Source of the DNA: Diphasiastrum complanatum
Taxonomy: Eukaryota; Streptophyta; Lycopodiopsida; Lycopodiales; Lycopodiaceae
Length of the DNA: 64,000 nucleotides
Direction of reading: 5' to 3'
Assembly (NCBI GenBank): GCA_029204225.1
Contig: CM055103.1
Coordinates: 45,254,380-45,318,379, forward strand
Shown piece by piece: positions 12,358 to 24,497 of this stretch. The notes below the pieces were generated by a model, which saw only the letters and a program-made list of their open reading frames with translations, was not told the origin of the DNA and did no database searches. Numbering within the stretch: position 1 is the stretch's first letter; each line of letters begins with the position of its first letter. Made by a program: the position numbers and the translations under genes.

Positions 12358-12870
12358 CATGTTAAAATACAATACAAAGGACCATAAATGAACCTACTTT
12401 TAGCTCCAAGAGTGATTGATTGATTGACACACCTATCAAATGCAAAACTAGTCACGAAATCTTAATCTAAATTAGCAAACTAGGATCTTGCACTAAGAGC
12501 AATTAAATAAAATGATCAAATATGGAAATCCGACCCCACACACGTGGTAGGACCTATTATCAGAAAATCATAGTAATCAAGTTTTGATTGCAATGCAAAC
12601 CCAAAAACACAAGACAAATAGTGAAGAAGCTCAAGATTGCCCATTTGTTGTCAAAAATTCTAAGGCATTACAATGGAGAGATGAATTGTATGTACAAAAG
12701 CTCTTCCCCATCTCAACTTATGTGAAAATTTAGCATGTAATAAGGAAGATGACTATTTTTGCCCTAATTTTTCAATCTTACGCACTTCCCTGTGGAGAGG
12801 TCTTTCTCACATATCATACTGGTCTTTGCTTTCATGCATGGTGAAGTTTCTTGCTCATTAATGCTAGTGT
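12358..12870 (-). repeat. Left LTR of gag-only Copia
   Basis: Begins TGTTAAAATACAATAC and shares AGGACCATAAATG, GAGTGATTGATTGA, AGCAATTAAATAAAATGATCAAA and AGCATGTAATAAGGAAG blocks with LTRs at 13,985 and 35,517. The inner end is approximate. Confidence 0.65.
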
Positions 12871-12882
12871 CATGCTATCCAA

Positions 12883-13203
12883 TTATTCTTCTAGATTGAT
12901 GGGTGTTGCCTCCCAAGCCTCTTTAGCATTAGTACAAGCTGATACTTCTCTCAACAAATCATTGCTCACATTCATCTTCACACAATGAAGTGCAAGCCTA
13001 GATCTCTTCTTGTATCTAGCTAACTCCTGTGCACCTAGAGGTTCATCTTCATCTTCAATCAAGAACTCATAAAGGTCTTGGAGCACCAAGAGTGACTCCA
13101 TTCTAACCTTCCAAATAGCATAATTTGTAGAATTCAACCTCTCACTAGCTTCTAGAAGGTATGCTCCAACAGATCCCATCTTACTAGTGACTTCTACAAA
13201 CAA
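12883..13203 (-). pseudogene. Copia gag N-terminal fragment
   Basis: A 106-residue frame contains STNYAIWKVRMESLLVLQD and ARYKKRSRLALHCVKMN, the DUF4219/UBN2 start of Copia gag. It is closely related to the gag of the 5.3-9.9 kb element and lets the stop at 8345 there be read as a lost tyrosine codon. The frame runs out after NAKEAWEA, where homology ends; the zinc knuckle and everything downstream are deleted. Gag builds the retrotransposon particle; this fragment would not. Confidence 0.85.
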
Positions 13204-13971
13204 GAAATAGATTTGATTGACTTGAAACTCACAAAGGTCTCACACTTGTAGTGTTTCACTCAAATTTGATTTCTAATCCAACAAATGGACTTATAATCAC
13301 AGTTCTATCACTCCCTCACAAAGCTGGAATGAAGATAAGATGAAGTGAAAACTACTTTCAAACAAATCTTGCCAAGAAATGGATTTGATTGTCTCTAGAA
13401 ACTCACTAAGGTCTCTCTCTTGTAGTTTTTCACTCAAAGTAGATTTCTAATCCAACAAATGGACTTATAATCTCAGTTCTAGCACTCCCTCACAAAGTTG
13501 GAATGAAGATAAGATGATGTGAAATCTACTTACAATCAAATCTTGCCAATTTTGGCTATTTTTGGACAAAAAAATGGCTTAATCTCTTTCTTCCTTCTTG
13601 GTGTACTTTCAAGACCTGTTTTTAACCTTAATAGGACTTGAACTCAGCCTAGATTAATTAGATTTCATGAAACAAATTCAAATCTAATCAATGGCAAATG
13701 ATCTTGGTAGATTATCCTAGGATCTCCACCAAAAATTACACCAACAGCTCACAAATTGAATTTTTTTGGATCAAATGAATACCATGCATTAAATGCAGGT
13801 TCAGAGGTGCCCACACATGTGGACAGTACGGATTTGGACCCCTACCAAGTTTGGGATCAAATCTCCTCACCAAAATCAAGATTCTAGCTTGCCCTCTCAA
13901 TACTAGTTTTTAGCACCAAAACTTGCTAAAAATGGATTTGCATTAGATCAATGGCTTATGCTCTTGTACTT

Positions 13972-13984
13972 GGCTCTGAAACCA
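13972..13984 (-). other. Primer binding site, minus strand (one mismatch)
   Basis: GGCTCTGAAACCA differs from the reversed initiator tRNA-Met site by one base (T to A) and abuts TGTGAAAGTAC, the LTR edge. Confidence 0.75.
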
Positions 13985-14674
13985 TGTGAAAGTACTGTAC
14001 TTTAGGACCATAAATGGATCTACAAAAGATCCACAAGAGTGATTGGATGCTTGCTTAACAATCTATCAAAAAACTAGACACAAAAATGTTGATCTAGATT
14101 GGCAGTTTGATAAACAACAAGCATTAGCAATCAAAAGCATTGATCAACATTGAAATCCGAGACCACACGTGTGTAATACAGGCTATAGTACGGCCTTCAA
14201 CCTGAGAAACAAGTAGAAATTGATTTGGTTTCATTTGGATCACAAAAACTCAATGTACATAGTGAACTAGCTTGAGATTGCCAATGAGCTCCAAAAATTT
14301 TCATTCTTCTCACTATGGAGAGAGGGAATACATAGCAAATTCGACTTCCTTATTGAAGTTAGGTGGATTTACAGCATGTAATAAGGAAGTTAACTCACTC
14401 TCCTTGACCTAAAATGAAACCCTAGTCTATTTCCTAGAGTTATGCTTGGTAGGTAGCTAGTTGGTCAAATTTTCACCTTAAACTTAGGTGTAGGTCCTAT
14501 AAAGTAGGGATGACCACCAAATAGACATGACCAAATCTCTTGACTTGACCTAACCTACATTAGGATGGGTTTCCCGTGTGGCATCATGGCCTCACATATG
14601 TGGGACCCACTTGTGTACACAATTTACACTATTCTACATGGTTTTTGATCAAGCTAGATTTGCCAATTTTTGGC
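13985..14674 (-). repeat. Right LTR of gag-only Copia
   Basis: Runs from TGTGAAAGTACTG to TTGCCAATTTTTGGCA. Both ends match, in reverse complement, the complete solo LTR at 41,063-41,915 (GTACTTTCACA end and TGTTAAAATTGGCAAAAG start). It contains a CCACACGTGTG palindrome. Confidence 0.75.
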
Positions 14675-14689
14675 AATTCTTCACACTTA

Positions 14690-15659
14690 TGGAAGGCTTC
14701 GCCTTCTATAATGGGAGTCAGTGGCGTAAAGTCTGCTTTGGTATTTTTCTTGGCTCATTGACAGACATCACATGTTTTAATGACATCAAACGTGTCCTTA
14801 AATAAAGATGGCCACCACAGTCCTGGTCGAAGGATAATCTTAGTGGTTGCTTCAGCAGAGAAATGGCCACCGCCAATTCCCTCATGGCCTAAGATATGAT
14901 AGGTCATATCTCAGATTCATAAGCGCATCGTTGGATAATACCGTCAACGTTCCGTTTGTAAAGTTGTCCCACTATTAACTGAAAGGGCACTGCTTTTAGC
15001 AAAAAATTTCTTTTTGTCGCCGTACTCAGGCCTTCTTTGAGTCTGCCTGTTGTTAGGAACTGAGTGATCTCCTCAGCCCATAATGGTGTATCATCAATCT
15101 GAAAAAGACATGCAAGAGGAAGATCATCGTTGACTGGTGCAGTTGCTTTTTCAGCATTAGGTAGCCGGGAAAGGTGATCTGCCATGAAATGTTGGGTCCC
15201 TTTCTGAACGACTACGCAAAAATTAAATTCCTCTAGTATTGACCACCATTGAGCTATACATCCCGTTTTACAGGATTTATTAACGATATATAATAGGGCT
15301 TGATGGTCGGTGTAGAATGCAAAAGTCTGGCCTAGTAAATAATGTCTTAGTTGTTGTACAACATAGACCATCGCTAATGCTTCTCGCTCAGTGGTTGTAT
15401 AGTTTACTTCAGAAGGCAGGTTTTTGAGATCGACACAGATACAAAGTTTGCCGGTTTTCTTGGGGACAACCACAATGGGTGATACCCAATCAGTATGTTG
15501 GACTTCATAAATGAAGCCAGCATCTAGCAATTTTTTAATATCTTCATCGATTCTTTCGCCATAGACTGGGTTACTTTTGTAAGGTTTAGCCCAAATAGGC
15601 TTAGCGTTGTCTTCCAAAGAAATCGTATGAACCACTACTTTAGGTGGAATTCCTTTCAT
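14690..15659 (-). pseudogene. Gypsy RT-RNase H with internal deletion, plus integrase zinc finger
   Basis: The frame starts with the RT thumb-side entry block (LLDAGFIYEVQHTDWVSPIV, VPKKTGKLCICVDLKNL). It then jumps straight into RNase H (NYTTTEREALAMVY, FYTDHQALLYIV, MADHLSRLP). The RT palm with its catalytic YxDD and the first RNase H aspartate are missing, so about 200 residues were deleted cleanly in frame. After a stop, another frame gives HEGIGGGHFSAEATT and TCDVCQ, the HHCC zinc finger of integrase, also ended by a stop. Enzymatically dead. The in-frame deletion is unusual and leaves 251 open codons. Confidence 0.85.
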
Positions 15660-15722
15660 TTTTGTATAGTTCCATGAAAATACATCCCTGTATTTGCGAA
15701 GTAAAGTTTCCAGATTAGAAAG

Positions 15723-16784
15723 TTATTCGGACATAAGGTGTGCACCAACATGAACTAGTCGATCCATTTTCTCGTCAGGATCTTTAAGGTTTAACGACAT
15801 CGTTTTAGTTGGTCTTTCAAAGGAGTTGGAACTTGGTGTAGGTTCCCGGTGTGACTGTGGTAACTGGATAACAACGTCATCCAGTGTAAAATCTTTAAAT
15901 TTTCGTGGGAGATCGAAAGGTGGTTCCACAAAGTTTTCTGGAACTTTGGGAATCATTTTTGTTGATTCACTATCAGACGTGGAAGCTTGCTTTGATGGTT
16001 TGGATTTTGTCTCATTAGACAAGGGCTTAATCAGCTGCTTAAGCTTCTCACACATATATTTTTGACGCTTGATTAATTTTGTATCAATAATTTTATTTTT
16101 TGGTGACCGAGGTTTTTGTGGTTTTTGAGTGGGTAGTGTTGTTGCCTCACTTATCATATCATCATCGATTGTATCCCAGACTTCTTTTGGATATGCATCC
16201 CATGTGTATACTTTGGTTTTGGGCCTATACGCTTTTGTGTTGGGTACTTTGGATATTTGTTGGACATGAGCCAACGGTACTGGTGACTTGATCTCCTGAG
16301 GAATCACTTTTGGTGGATAACGTTGGGCATCTAGATAAAGGAGTACATGTTCATCCGTCATTTCTACATCATCCATGGAAAGAATACCTTCTTCCGAAAC
16401 ATGGGCAATAGAGACACTAGGTTCGCCTGGGCACCAAGCTATAGGAATCGGGTCAATCATCATAAGTGGAATGATGGGTGTATTAATGTCTATAGAAGAT
16501 GGGAGAATATCCACAACTTCTGCAGCAGTTTCGATATGACATCGATTGGAATCAGCACAGTCCACAGTGGCTAGTGCATGTCCCCAATTGATTATGTCTA
16601 TGGATCTCGTATAGTGTCCTTTAGGTTGGATCGGGACACTATCTGATTCGTCATATGTTGTCGATGACCAATCATCATAAACTTTAGCAGGCTTGACATG
16701 GCCAGTTGAGTCAACAATGATTCGTTTGTCGTGATTGCCAAAGGTGATTTTGCTATGCTTCCAATCTTGGACAACACTTGCCAT
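15723..16784 (-). pseudogene. Gypsy pol linker between protease and RT
   Basis: A 353-codon open frame begins MASVVQDWKHSKITFGN, which in plant Gypsy elements directly follows the protease (a GRPW-like block). The rest is a low-conservation linker rich in Pro, Lys and Asp with no catalytic motif (e.g. YTRSIDIINWG, VLLYLDAQRYPPK). It continues into the RT frame at 15,659 after a short gap. It overlaps the protease-side frame at 16,598-16,784, showing a frameshift. No independent function is inferred. Confidence 0.6.
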
Positions 16785-17246
16785 CTGGAGCCAGGGTGTA
16801 CAAGAAGGAGTTTATAAGTATTGGCATCTTTTGGTAAGTCTAAGATGACACAATCGATTACAAATTTGACACCTGCTATTTGAACCTTAATATTTGATAA
16901 ATGACCAACAGGGTTGGTAACTCGTTGATCAGCCATGCGAAGTTTGTATTGTGGTTGATCGATGGTATGGAAGCCCCATGACTTTGGCCAAGGACAAAGC
17001 CATTATATTTACGCCTGATCCGCTATCAAGGACAGCACATACTGCGAGATAGTCTTTATAGGACAAAGGCAAGGTGATGCTAGTCCCCTTAGGAACACCT
17101 ATATTCAGCAAATTCATAAGAATATGGGAAATTTCAGGAATCTCTTCTATTTTCCGTTGTTCATTAGGAATAGTAGGCAGCTGAAAACTACGATGGATAT
17201 ATCGTTGAAGCCCAGTGAAAGTTTTTAGCACACTATGGAATGGCAT
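16598..17246 (-). pseudogene. Gypsy aspartic protease, frameshifted
   Basis: The minus strand encodes AVLDSGSGVNIMALSLAK, the retropepsin active site (DSG) of plant Gypsy elements, followed in a second frame by VGHLSNIKVQIAGVKF and FVIDCVILDLPKDANTYKLL, the flap and C-terminal strand. The two frames overlap at 16,929-16,936, so a small indel split the domain. The catalytic DSG itself is intact. The enzyme would cleave the element polyprotein inside the particle. Confidence 0.8.
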
Positions 17247-17559
17247 AGTGATTTGAGCTTGTAGGAGGTCAGAAAATACTTCAAGTCCCTGTAGAAATTG
17301 CTCTTTGTCAAGGATCTGAGCAGATAACAGACTTTCCGTATGTCCTTCCTCTCATAGAAACTCCTCTTGAAATTCATTGTATTGCCTTTGTTCCACGTTT
17401 GGGTCTGGGTAATCTTTGGGTAATGTGGAAGCTGTCAAGTGGCTTCCATTCGGGTCAGCTGATTGTTCATTGTGTTGCTGCTGTTCTTGTTGTTGGCGTT
17501 GTGCTCTAGTTAGAACTCTAACAAGTTCAGATGATATATGACGTGCTGGAAGAATTCTG

Positions 17560-19171
17560 TTAGGCTATTTTGGACAATCCTTGAAACTGTGTTTGCGGAC
17601 ACAGTCTGGACATTCCGATGGTATTGATTTTTAACTTTACAATCGGCCATAAAGTGTCCCGTTTCACCACAAAAAAACAGCGGTTGCTCATTGGTCTTGT
17701 GGCAATAGCATAACCATCTTGGATGGCTAGCTTTACTGGATTTTCTGGTGGTGTGGAATACTCATCTCGTTTGCATGAGCATTAGTTGTCGGTTGGATAT
17801 GTTGAGAACTAGGAAATGGAAGTGTTGTATCGTGATGATATGAGTGATCATAGGAGTTTTCTTCCAGATGTGCTTGTGCAGACTCTTGAGGGTGCCTATG
17901 TTCTTGTGCTCCTAGATCAGGGTGTCCTCTTGGAGGTGGTCCTAAGAGCACCAATTGTGGTTGAGGTTCATGTCGAGGTTGTTTGGGCAACTCTTGTATA
18001 TGGACATGGTTGTTTCGTGGTTGGTAGTGCGTGTGTTGGTTCTGTGAAACAAACGGTTGTTGAGGAGGATGATAATGTCCCCCTGACTAGTTGTGAGTCT
18101 GATTCCTCGGGTTACAATAGCAATAAAGTGATGTATGTCCCATAAAGTCGCAAATGTCACATTTGATCAATGAAGTATCTGGGACCGATTGGTATGAAGG
18201 GCACTCATTTCCAGTGTCTGCACCTCGACAATGAGGGCACCATGTGTTCTCTCGTCTATGCTGGATTTGGCCAGTGGGTAACTGACCGGGCATCGAACTT
18301 TGGATAGACTTAAGAGTGTTTTGAAACTCTTTCGTGAGTTTCTCCATCTGTTGTTGGTGTTGCTGCTTAAGCAACTCCATCTATGTTTTCCACAACTGTT
18401 CTCGTGTTTCTTCATTTGGTCGAGCTTCTTGGACTGCATGATGTGCTCTCCGTTGTGGTTCATCGACATCTGAGCCCTCATCTTCCTCCCAAATGGCATC
18501 AGACATGGCTTGTTTCAATGATGTATATTCATCATTGGAGCGAAGTTCATGTCGTATCCATCGTGGAAGTCCAACAAAGAACTAAATTATGAGCATAGGC
18601 TCAGTGGGTTGTTCTTGTACCTGACTTTTTAGTCTTTTAAATCGTTCAATGTAGTCACGTACTTTCTCATCTTTTGTCATTTTGATGTTACTGAGCTTGA
18701 CAAAAGGACTTTCAATCAAGCGAAAGGGCTTGAAGCGTTTGATAAATGCCTCCTTCAAGAGTGACCAGTCTCATTTATCTTCACGATCAAAGTTAAAAAA
18801 CCATTCTCGTGCTCGATCGATCATGGTCATCGAGAAGAGCTATACCATCGGATCTGATGATGTCTCACCGTAGACATCACATGCATTCTCAAAGACTTGA
18901 AGAAATCTTTGAGGATCAGTGTTACCGTCGTACTTAGGTAAATCTAGCTTTGGAGTACGTTTTTCAGTACGCGGAATATTATTTGCAAAAACTCCATTTA
19001 AGTGAGCTCGTGCATGTGAAGATTCTGCAGCATGAAAATGTGGTCGATCGTATGGAGCTTCAAAACGCATGGGTTCTCATCTTCAAATGGGTTGGTGGAT
19101 GGCTCTTGGACTTGGGATTTCATCCTAGAATATCGATTAAATCGAGCCTGTTCGGTAGATGGTGAGACCAT
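17560..19171 (-). pseudogene. Gypsy gag with multiple zinc knuckles, disrupted
   Basis: From an ATG at 19,171 (MVSPSTEQARFNRYSRM), a frame change leads to the gag core LDLPKYDGNTDPQRFLQVFE, MIDRAREWFFNFDRED, FVGLPRW and RSNDEYTSLKQAM (retrotransposon gag family). Downstream are CPHCRGADTGNEC, CDICDFMGHTSLYC, a CGETGHFMADC half-knuckle and CPDCVRKHSFKDCPK, an unusually large set of zinc-binding motifs. Stops replace a tryptophan after REDK, a glutamine before FFVGLP, and probably a glutamine before MELLKQ. All three fit C-to-T decay. Gag would coat element RNA in the cytoplasm. Confidence 0.8.
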
Positions 19172-19279
19172 CTCTGGTGGATAGTCCTCTGTGGAATTCG
19201 GATCATAAGGACGATCTATAACACTCTAGAGTACCTTAGGATTGTGAAAATAGGCCTCTTGGACACTTTGGTAACTTCA

Positions 19280-20130
19280 CTCGTTGGATTTGTTGTTCAG
19301 AATGCGATTGTTACGGTTCCACGATGGATGCGGTCTATGACGGGTTACGGTTGTGCAGTTGGAATGCGGCTGTTTGTGGTTGAATGCGGGCTCTACGAAT
19401 GCAGTTGAGGTGCGGTCAGTTTGTGGTTGAATGCTTGTTGTTGCGATTCGAGGGCAAATGGAGATGGGGTGCGGTTGAATGCAGTCGTTGCGGTTGATTG
19501 CGGTTTGAATGTAGTCTGTTGCGGTTGATGGCGGTTGGTTGCGATCTGTTGCGGTTGATGGTGGTCAGTTGCGATCTGTTGCGGTGATGGCGGTGACTAC
19601 GGTGCAATGGTGTATGGGGTTGGAATGCTATTTGGTCATAGTTGAATGAGGCCACGACGGTGGAACAATGGATGAGGTTTGAATGTGGTGTGTTTGCAGT
19701 GTAGTGCGGTCTGTTGCGGTCTGTTTGCAGTCTATTAACAGTTGAATGCGTTCTCCACGGTTCAAGAATGGAGGTAGTCGGTGTGCGGTTTTTTGTGGTC
19801 GAATGCGATTGGAATGCGATTCAAGGATGAATGCAGTTGGGGTGCTATTGTTTGCAGTCAAAGGCGGTTGGAATGCGACATGTTGCGATTGAAGAGTAAA
19901 TGCAGCTGGGTGTTGTTTGGTTGTGGTGGTTTGCGGTGGAATGCGGTCTGCTGCGATGCTATTGTACTGGAATGTAGTGCAAGGTCAGATTGTTGTGCAA
20001 GGGCGTCAAAAAATAGTGGATGTGGTGGGATGCGGTTACTACGGTTCAAGACGGTCGCTACGATAGCTGGGGTGCGGCTGTTTGCGATCTAATGCAGGTG
20101 TGGGCGGTTGGAGTGCGGTCCATTGTACTT
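19280..20130 (-). repeat. Degenerate TGCGGTTG-rich tandem array
   Basis: Dozens of copies of TGCGGT(T/C)(G/T), often extended as TGCGGTTGAATGCGGT or TTGCGGTTGATGGCGG, fill about 850 bp with loose 12-40 bp periodicity. On the minus strand it gives low-complexity Asn-Arg-Ser/His-Pro open frames. It lies immediately upstream of the Gypsy gag start, in the position of an LTR-element leader. Confidence 0.7.
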
Positions 20131-20149
20131 GTCAGGTTCTGTGGTCTGG

Positions 20150-20670
20150 CGTGGATTTGGTCCGGTTGAGATGGTGAGGAATCCCTTCGGTCGAGATTTG
20201 AGTCAGATCCTCCGGTTGAGATTTGATCGAAACTCTTCGGTCGAGATTTGAGAGGATCTCGTCGGTTGAGATTTGATAGAATCTCGTCAGCTGAGATGTG
20301 AACTAGCACTCCGGTTGAGAGTTGAGCAATTGGCTCCGGTTGAGATTTGAACGAGTGCTTCGGCTTCGGTTGAGATGTGAGCGATGGGCTCCGATTAAGA
20401 TTTGAACGAGCGCTTCGGATCTGGTTGAGATGTGAGCGATGGGCTGCAGTTGAGATTTGAACGAGCGCTTCGGCTCCGGTTGAGATTTGAACGAGAACTT
20501 CGGCTCCGGTTGAGATTTTACAGAATGCTTTGGTTGAGATCAGAACTTAATGCTTCAGTTGAGATCAGAACTTAATGCTTCAGTTGAGATCAGAACTTAA
20601 TGCTTTGGTCGAGATCAAAACTTAAGGCTTCGGTTGAGATTTAACAGGAAGCCTTCGGTCGAGATTGAAA
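20150..20670 (-). repeat. Tandem array, 27-33 bp units (CGGTTGAGATTTGAACGAG)
   Basis: About 18 units share (C/T)GGTTGAGATTTGA with a variable 10-18 bp tail such as ACGAGCGCTTCGGCTC. A sub-array near 20,530-20,620 has near-identical GTTGAGATCAGAACTTAATGC copies. Directly adjoins the TGCGGTTG array and is GC-richer than its surroundings. Confidence 0.8.
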
Positions 20671-20760
20671 CAAAAGCATATCCTTGTTTACCAGTCTTTT
20701 CCTCTTGTTGCTTTGGACCTTTCTGTTGAGCACATCCATATATTTAACAAGAGACGAATA

Positions 20761-21249
20761 TCAGATAGGCATGGATTGAAATGTAGTTTTTATCTCATCA
20801 TTACTAGTTGTATAATGATGCAAAGAAGATTTCAACCTTTGGATCTCCTTCTTGGGCATCTCATTTTCATCCAAACAAGTTTTCAACTTTGTAGATTTTT
20901 CTTCGCACTCTTTTGATATTTTCCTTGATGCCTCTTCCAAATAATGTATTCTCTGCATTGAATGTACATTTCCATAGAGCATCAAATTCTCATAGTAACC
21001 CAAAGGACCATTTTTACCATGACACATATAGATTATTAACTGACTCACCGAATGAAAATCTAGATGTTGCAATGAACATGGATCAATAGGATACAATGTT
21101 CCTAATGACCATAAATCTACATGCTTTAGCTTTTCCTCCCTATATCCGACCATATCAAAAGTTGACAATTTGGGTTGCTTTGAATTTCTTGTCCTGAGCG
21201 GAGCATATTCTGGTGACAAATCCACATGAAGATGATAAAGCTTTGTCAT
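20761..21249 (-). CDS. Unrecognised 162-aa open frame with C-terminal coiled coil
   Basis: The frame starts MTKLYHLHVDLSPEYAPL. The last 60 residues (YLEEASRKISKECEEKSTKLK onward, LDENEMPKKEIQRLKSSL) are rich in Glu, Lys and Leu in a heptad-like pattern that suggests a coiled coil. I recognise no family and see no promoter or splice sites. It lies upstream of the tandem arrays in the same orientation as the Gypsy element, so it may be an element-borne extra frame or chance. Low confidence that it is a gene. Confidence 0.25.
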   Translation of the reverse strand: MTKLYHLHVDLSPEYAPLRTRNSKQPKLSTFDMVGYREEKLKHVDLWSLGTLYPIDPCSLQHLDFHSVSQLIIYMCHGKNGPLGYYENLMLYGNVHSMQRIHYLEEASRKISKECEEKSTKLKTCLDENEMPKKEIQRLKSSLHHYTTSNDEIKTTFQSMPI

Positions 21250-21459
21250 CAGTACAGTAATATAGTAACAAACAACACAATGACATTAACAAAGCTGGAG
21301 ATGGCGCTAACGACTCTACTGGAGATAGAGATTGCGCTAAACACTTGTTTTTGACCCTGGAGATAGAGATGGCGTAGCTTTGTTTCAAAAATGTCACTCC
21401 TAATTCAAATTTTTGAGTGTTCCCAACTATTGGGAGGAAATATTTCAGCATTTTGAAAA

Positions 21460-23080
21460 TTATATTTTAACGAGTGAAGTTTGATGTGACTAAACTAAGG
21501 TGCATTCATTTACATGGAAAGTAGTGCGGGCATATGCGGAAAGAAGTTAGAAAATGCTATTATAATTACTTTATAGTTATTTTTCTCTCTCCTACATGGC
21601 ATTCCTTATAGGGCCCTCTTTGGGCCCATATATTCTCTAATGTAACTTGGTGCTCTTTGAAAAGTTGTTTGTAAGATCTTTAGGTGGAAGTTACGAAGGT
21701 GTTGCATGTGTTTCGTGAGTAACCAAAGTGGTAGTGATTTTGAAATGTCTATGTGAATGGCTCATGAATTCATACTAGTAATGCAAACTCAAGTTTTTAA
21801 GCAAAATGTCGATTTTGTATATAGTGCACAAGTGTGAATGTTGTACCCCAACTTCTTGGAATATAGAGCGAGGGATAACTAAGATCCAAAGAGGCGAAAT
21901 ATTTTCTTGGATCTAGGAATCAACACTGAATCATTTTTTATTCCTCATATAGAACACAATCCTTAGTGCGTCGTTGGAATATACGGGCACTATAGGATTC
22001 ACGGACCCATGGAACCCGGGTCCACGCATTAGCACGAGTACATTAGTGTATATAAAACTACTTGGAAAAACAAAACAAAACCGAAAAACAAAAAATGAAA
22101 ATCTTCAAAAAACAAGATACACCATTGTTTCAACTAAGAGTACCAAATTCCTTTAGTCGGAGTTCATAAAAGTGGGAAACTTTGAGAATGATCACAACCT
22201 ATATCTGTTGTAACAAACATTGATGAGAGGATTGTTTTTCTGAGTTTACTTGAAAGGGTCTCACAATATTAGCAACTCTTTGAGAAAAGCACTTTCCTCA
22301 TGCACATGGAAAATTATACCATAATCACATGGGAATGGTTGTATGCTAACTATCAGAGTGTCATCATATCATACCATCCTAGGAGCCCTATACTGTAATA
22401 TTTTAAAAGCTCACTTTAGGCTGACTATATCCGAACTACCATTCTACTATGATTTGGTTGAATTCCGAGAGAGATACGACTATGGATAAGCGTCAACTAA
22501 AGACGTAACAACAGACGCTATCATTAGTGATTTAAAGAGAGAATTTATCAAAACTTTGAATGGGTCGTCACTCTCTCTTATCACCAAAATCGAGTTAGGA
22601 TACGTAAGACCTAGATGACAGGAATGTATATTTTCTACTCTTGGTCCACCAGGATATCCAAGCAAGTGAGTGTTCAACCTAAGGGGTCTAGTGATGTCAT
22701 CAAGGAAATTATTGAGTGTAGAGAAGAATGGATTGGAGAGTGGAATGTTCCAAAAGTTCAAGATCATCTCAGAAAAATCGTTCTTGACATGTTGACCCAA
22801 TATATCTGAGTTTCTAGAGAAACCTGAATCAGGAGAGTGGAACGTCCCTAATGCACCTAGCACTCACTTTTCTCTCAACAAATGATGGATCAGGAGATCT
22901 CAGAAGATCTAGGACTCTAAAACACTTCTATCTTGAACCTGGCTGGTTTCCAAGCATAGAAAGGAAGATTGAGACACATGTGATGGGATATAAAATGACC
23001 CCTAAACAAGTTATCGATGCGACGAAAATGGTAAAGGAGTCGATCTCTATCTCGATTATAGTTCAAACTAACATAAATTC
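21460..23080. other. No gene recognised
   Basis: Short open frames only. A phrase SGEWNVP is encoded twice on the plus strand (near 22,739 and 22,834), hinting at a small old repeat. No family is identifiable. Confidence 0.35.
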
Positions 23081-23084
23081 TTGA

Positions 23085-23285
23085 GATTGATTGATCGTAG
23101 AGACCAAGCCAATCAATTGTTCGAATGCTTTCTAGTTCTCTTCAGTCCAAGTAAAAGATTCGCCCTCTTTCAAGAGTCTCACTAATGGAGAAATGAGGGA
23201 AGAGTAGTTACTTAAAAACTTCCTATAATAGCCCACTCTCCCTAGGAAATATCACAACTCTTTCAAGGTGGTGAGGGGTAGCATC
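23085..23285 (-). pseudogene. Gypsy reverse transcriptase C-terminal scrap
   Basis: The minus strand reads YFLGRVGYYRKFLSNYSSLI, then PLVRLLKEGESFTW and KAFEQLIGLV, the conserved RT connection region just before RNase H in Ty3/Gypsy elements. A TGA replaces the tryptophan usually found before YFLG, and a TAG replaces the glutamine before KAFEQ. The fragment is only about 65 codons long with no adjoining RT palm or RNase H. Confidence 0.8.
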
Positions 23286-24007
23286 AGTTTCGATCAATCA
23301 AGGTCATATGCATAAGGCAATGGCCGCTAGGATTTCTTAGAATTTTTGTCACCATAGGTATTAAAGTCTAACTCTAATATGCATTAAAGTTTTGTAATTG
23401 ATTTTTTTTTCTACTCATTTCAATATATTAGTCTATTGTTATGTATTGTATGTTTATGAATGTAGTAATCATGTCGGAGTCCGGTAGTGGTGAGAGCTCG
23501 AGAACTTATGTTTCAAATTTTTATGCAACACTAACTCTCGAGAAGAAGAATTACAAAATTTGATGCTCAGCCAAGGCGAGGGTGGTCCCTCATAAACGGC
23601 CGCAGTTCCCTCACCCACTTCTTCCAAAGAGTCATCCACGAATCCCTACTATGATGTGGATCCAGAAGAGAATATAATCTCCAATCATAAGGGAAGGGTG
23701 GTTATGGACCGACTGTATTCTTTATGCCAACGCTATTTTGGCGATAGATTATTTTTGAAATGGTCTAATCAATCTTCAAATCTTAAATTGCAGGTTGTTG
23801 GTAACCTTCATGGTGAATTTCCACAAGATGTGGAATTCGACACGAAAGAAATATAAGCATATGAGCCTGTGGATAAGACATCGTTGTCAAGAATCTGATA
23901 AGCACTCACAATCATTCATCATAAGCAATCACCATAAGGAGGAGGAAGAGCATACAATCACTGTATATCACACTAATTGAAAGAGAATACAATGAATCCT
24001 GAATATA

Positions 24008-24478
<471 letters not shown>

Positions 24479-24480
<2 letters not shown>

Positions 24481-24497
24481 GAGAGAGAGAGAGAGAA
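24479..24497. repeat. GA microsatellite
   Basis: A GAGAGAGAGA run of about ten dinucleotides directly follows the AT tract, forming a compound microsatellite. Confidence 0.85.

Larger units (their letters stand above)
12358..14674 (-). mobile_element. Gag-only minus-strand Copia element
   Basis: Related LTRs (about 12,358-12,870 and 13,985-14,674) flank an internal region that holds only a leader and the first third of gag. A reversed primer site lies at 13,972-13,984. Pol is entirely absent, so it would depend on another element. Its right end abuts the interrupted Gypsy integrase zinc-finger sequence at about 14,675. Confidence 0.7.
14675..19171 (-). mobile_element. Decayed minus-strand Ty3/Gypsy element
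   Basis: Read leftward, gag with several zinc knuckles (19,171-17,560), protease (17,246-16,598), a long protease-RT linker (16,784-15,723), a gutted RT joined to RNase H (15,659-14,990) and an integrase zinc finger (to about 14,690) lie in order. At 14,675 the copy is cut by a Copia LTR. Stops and frameshifts occur throughout. No matching LTRs were found; upstream tandem arrays (19.3-20.7 kb) may be its leader. Confidence 0.8.

Noticed and set aside
16347-16574. Plus-strand frames opposite Gypsy pol
   Set aside because: Shadow frames antisense to the minus-strand linker.
19416-20049. Asn-Arg-Ser repeat proteins on the minus strand
   Set aside because: Translations of the TGCGGTTG array; no conserved frame.
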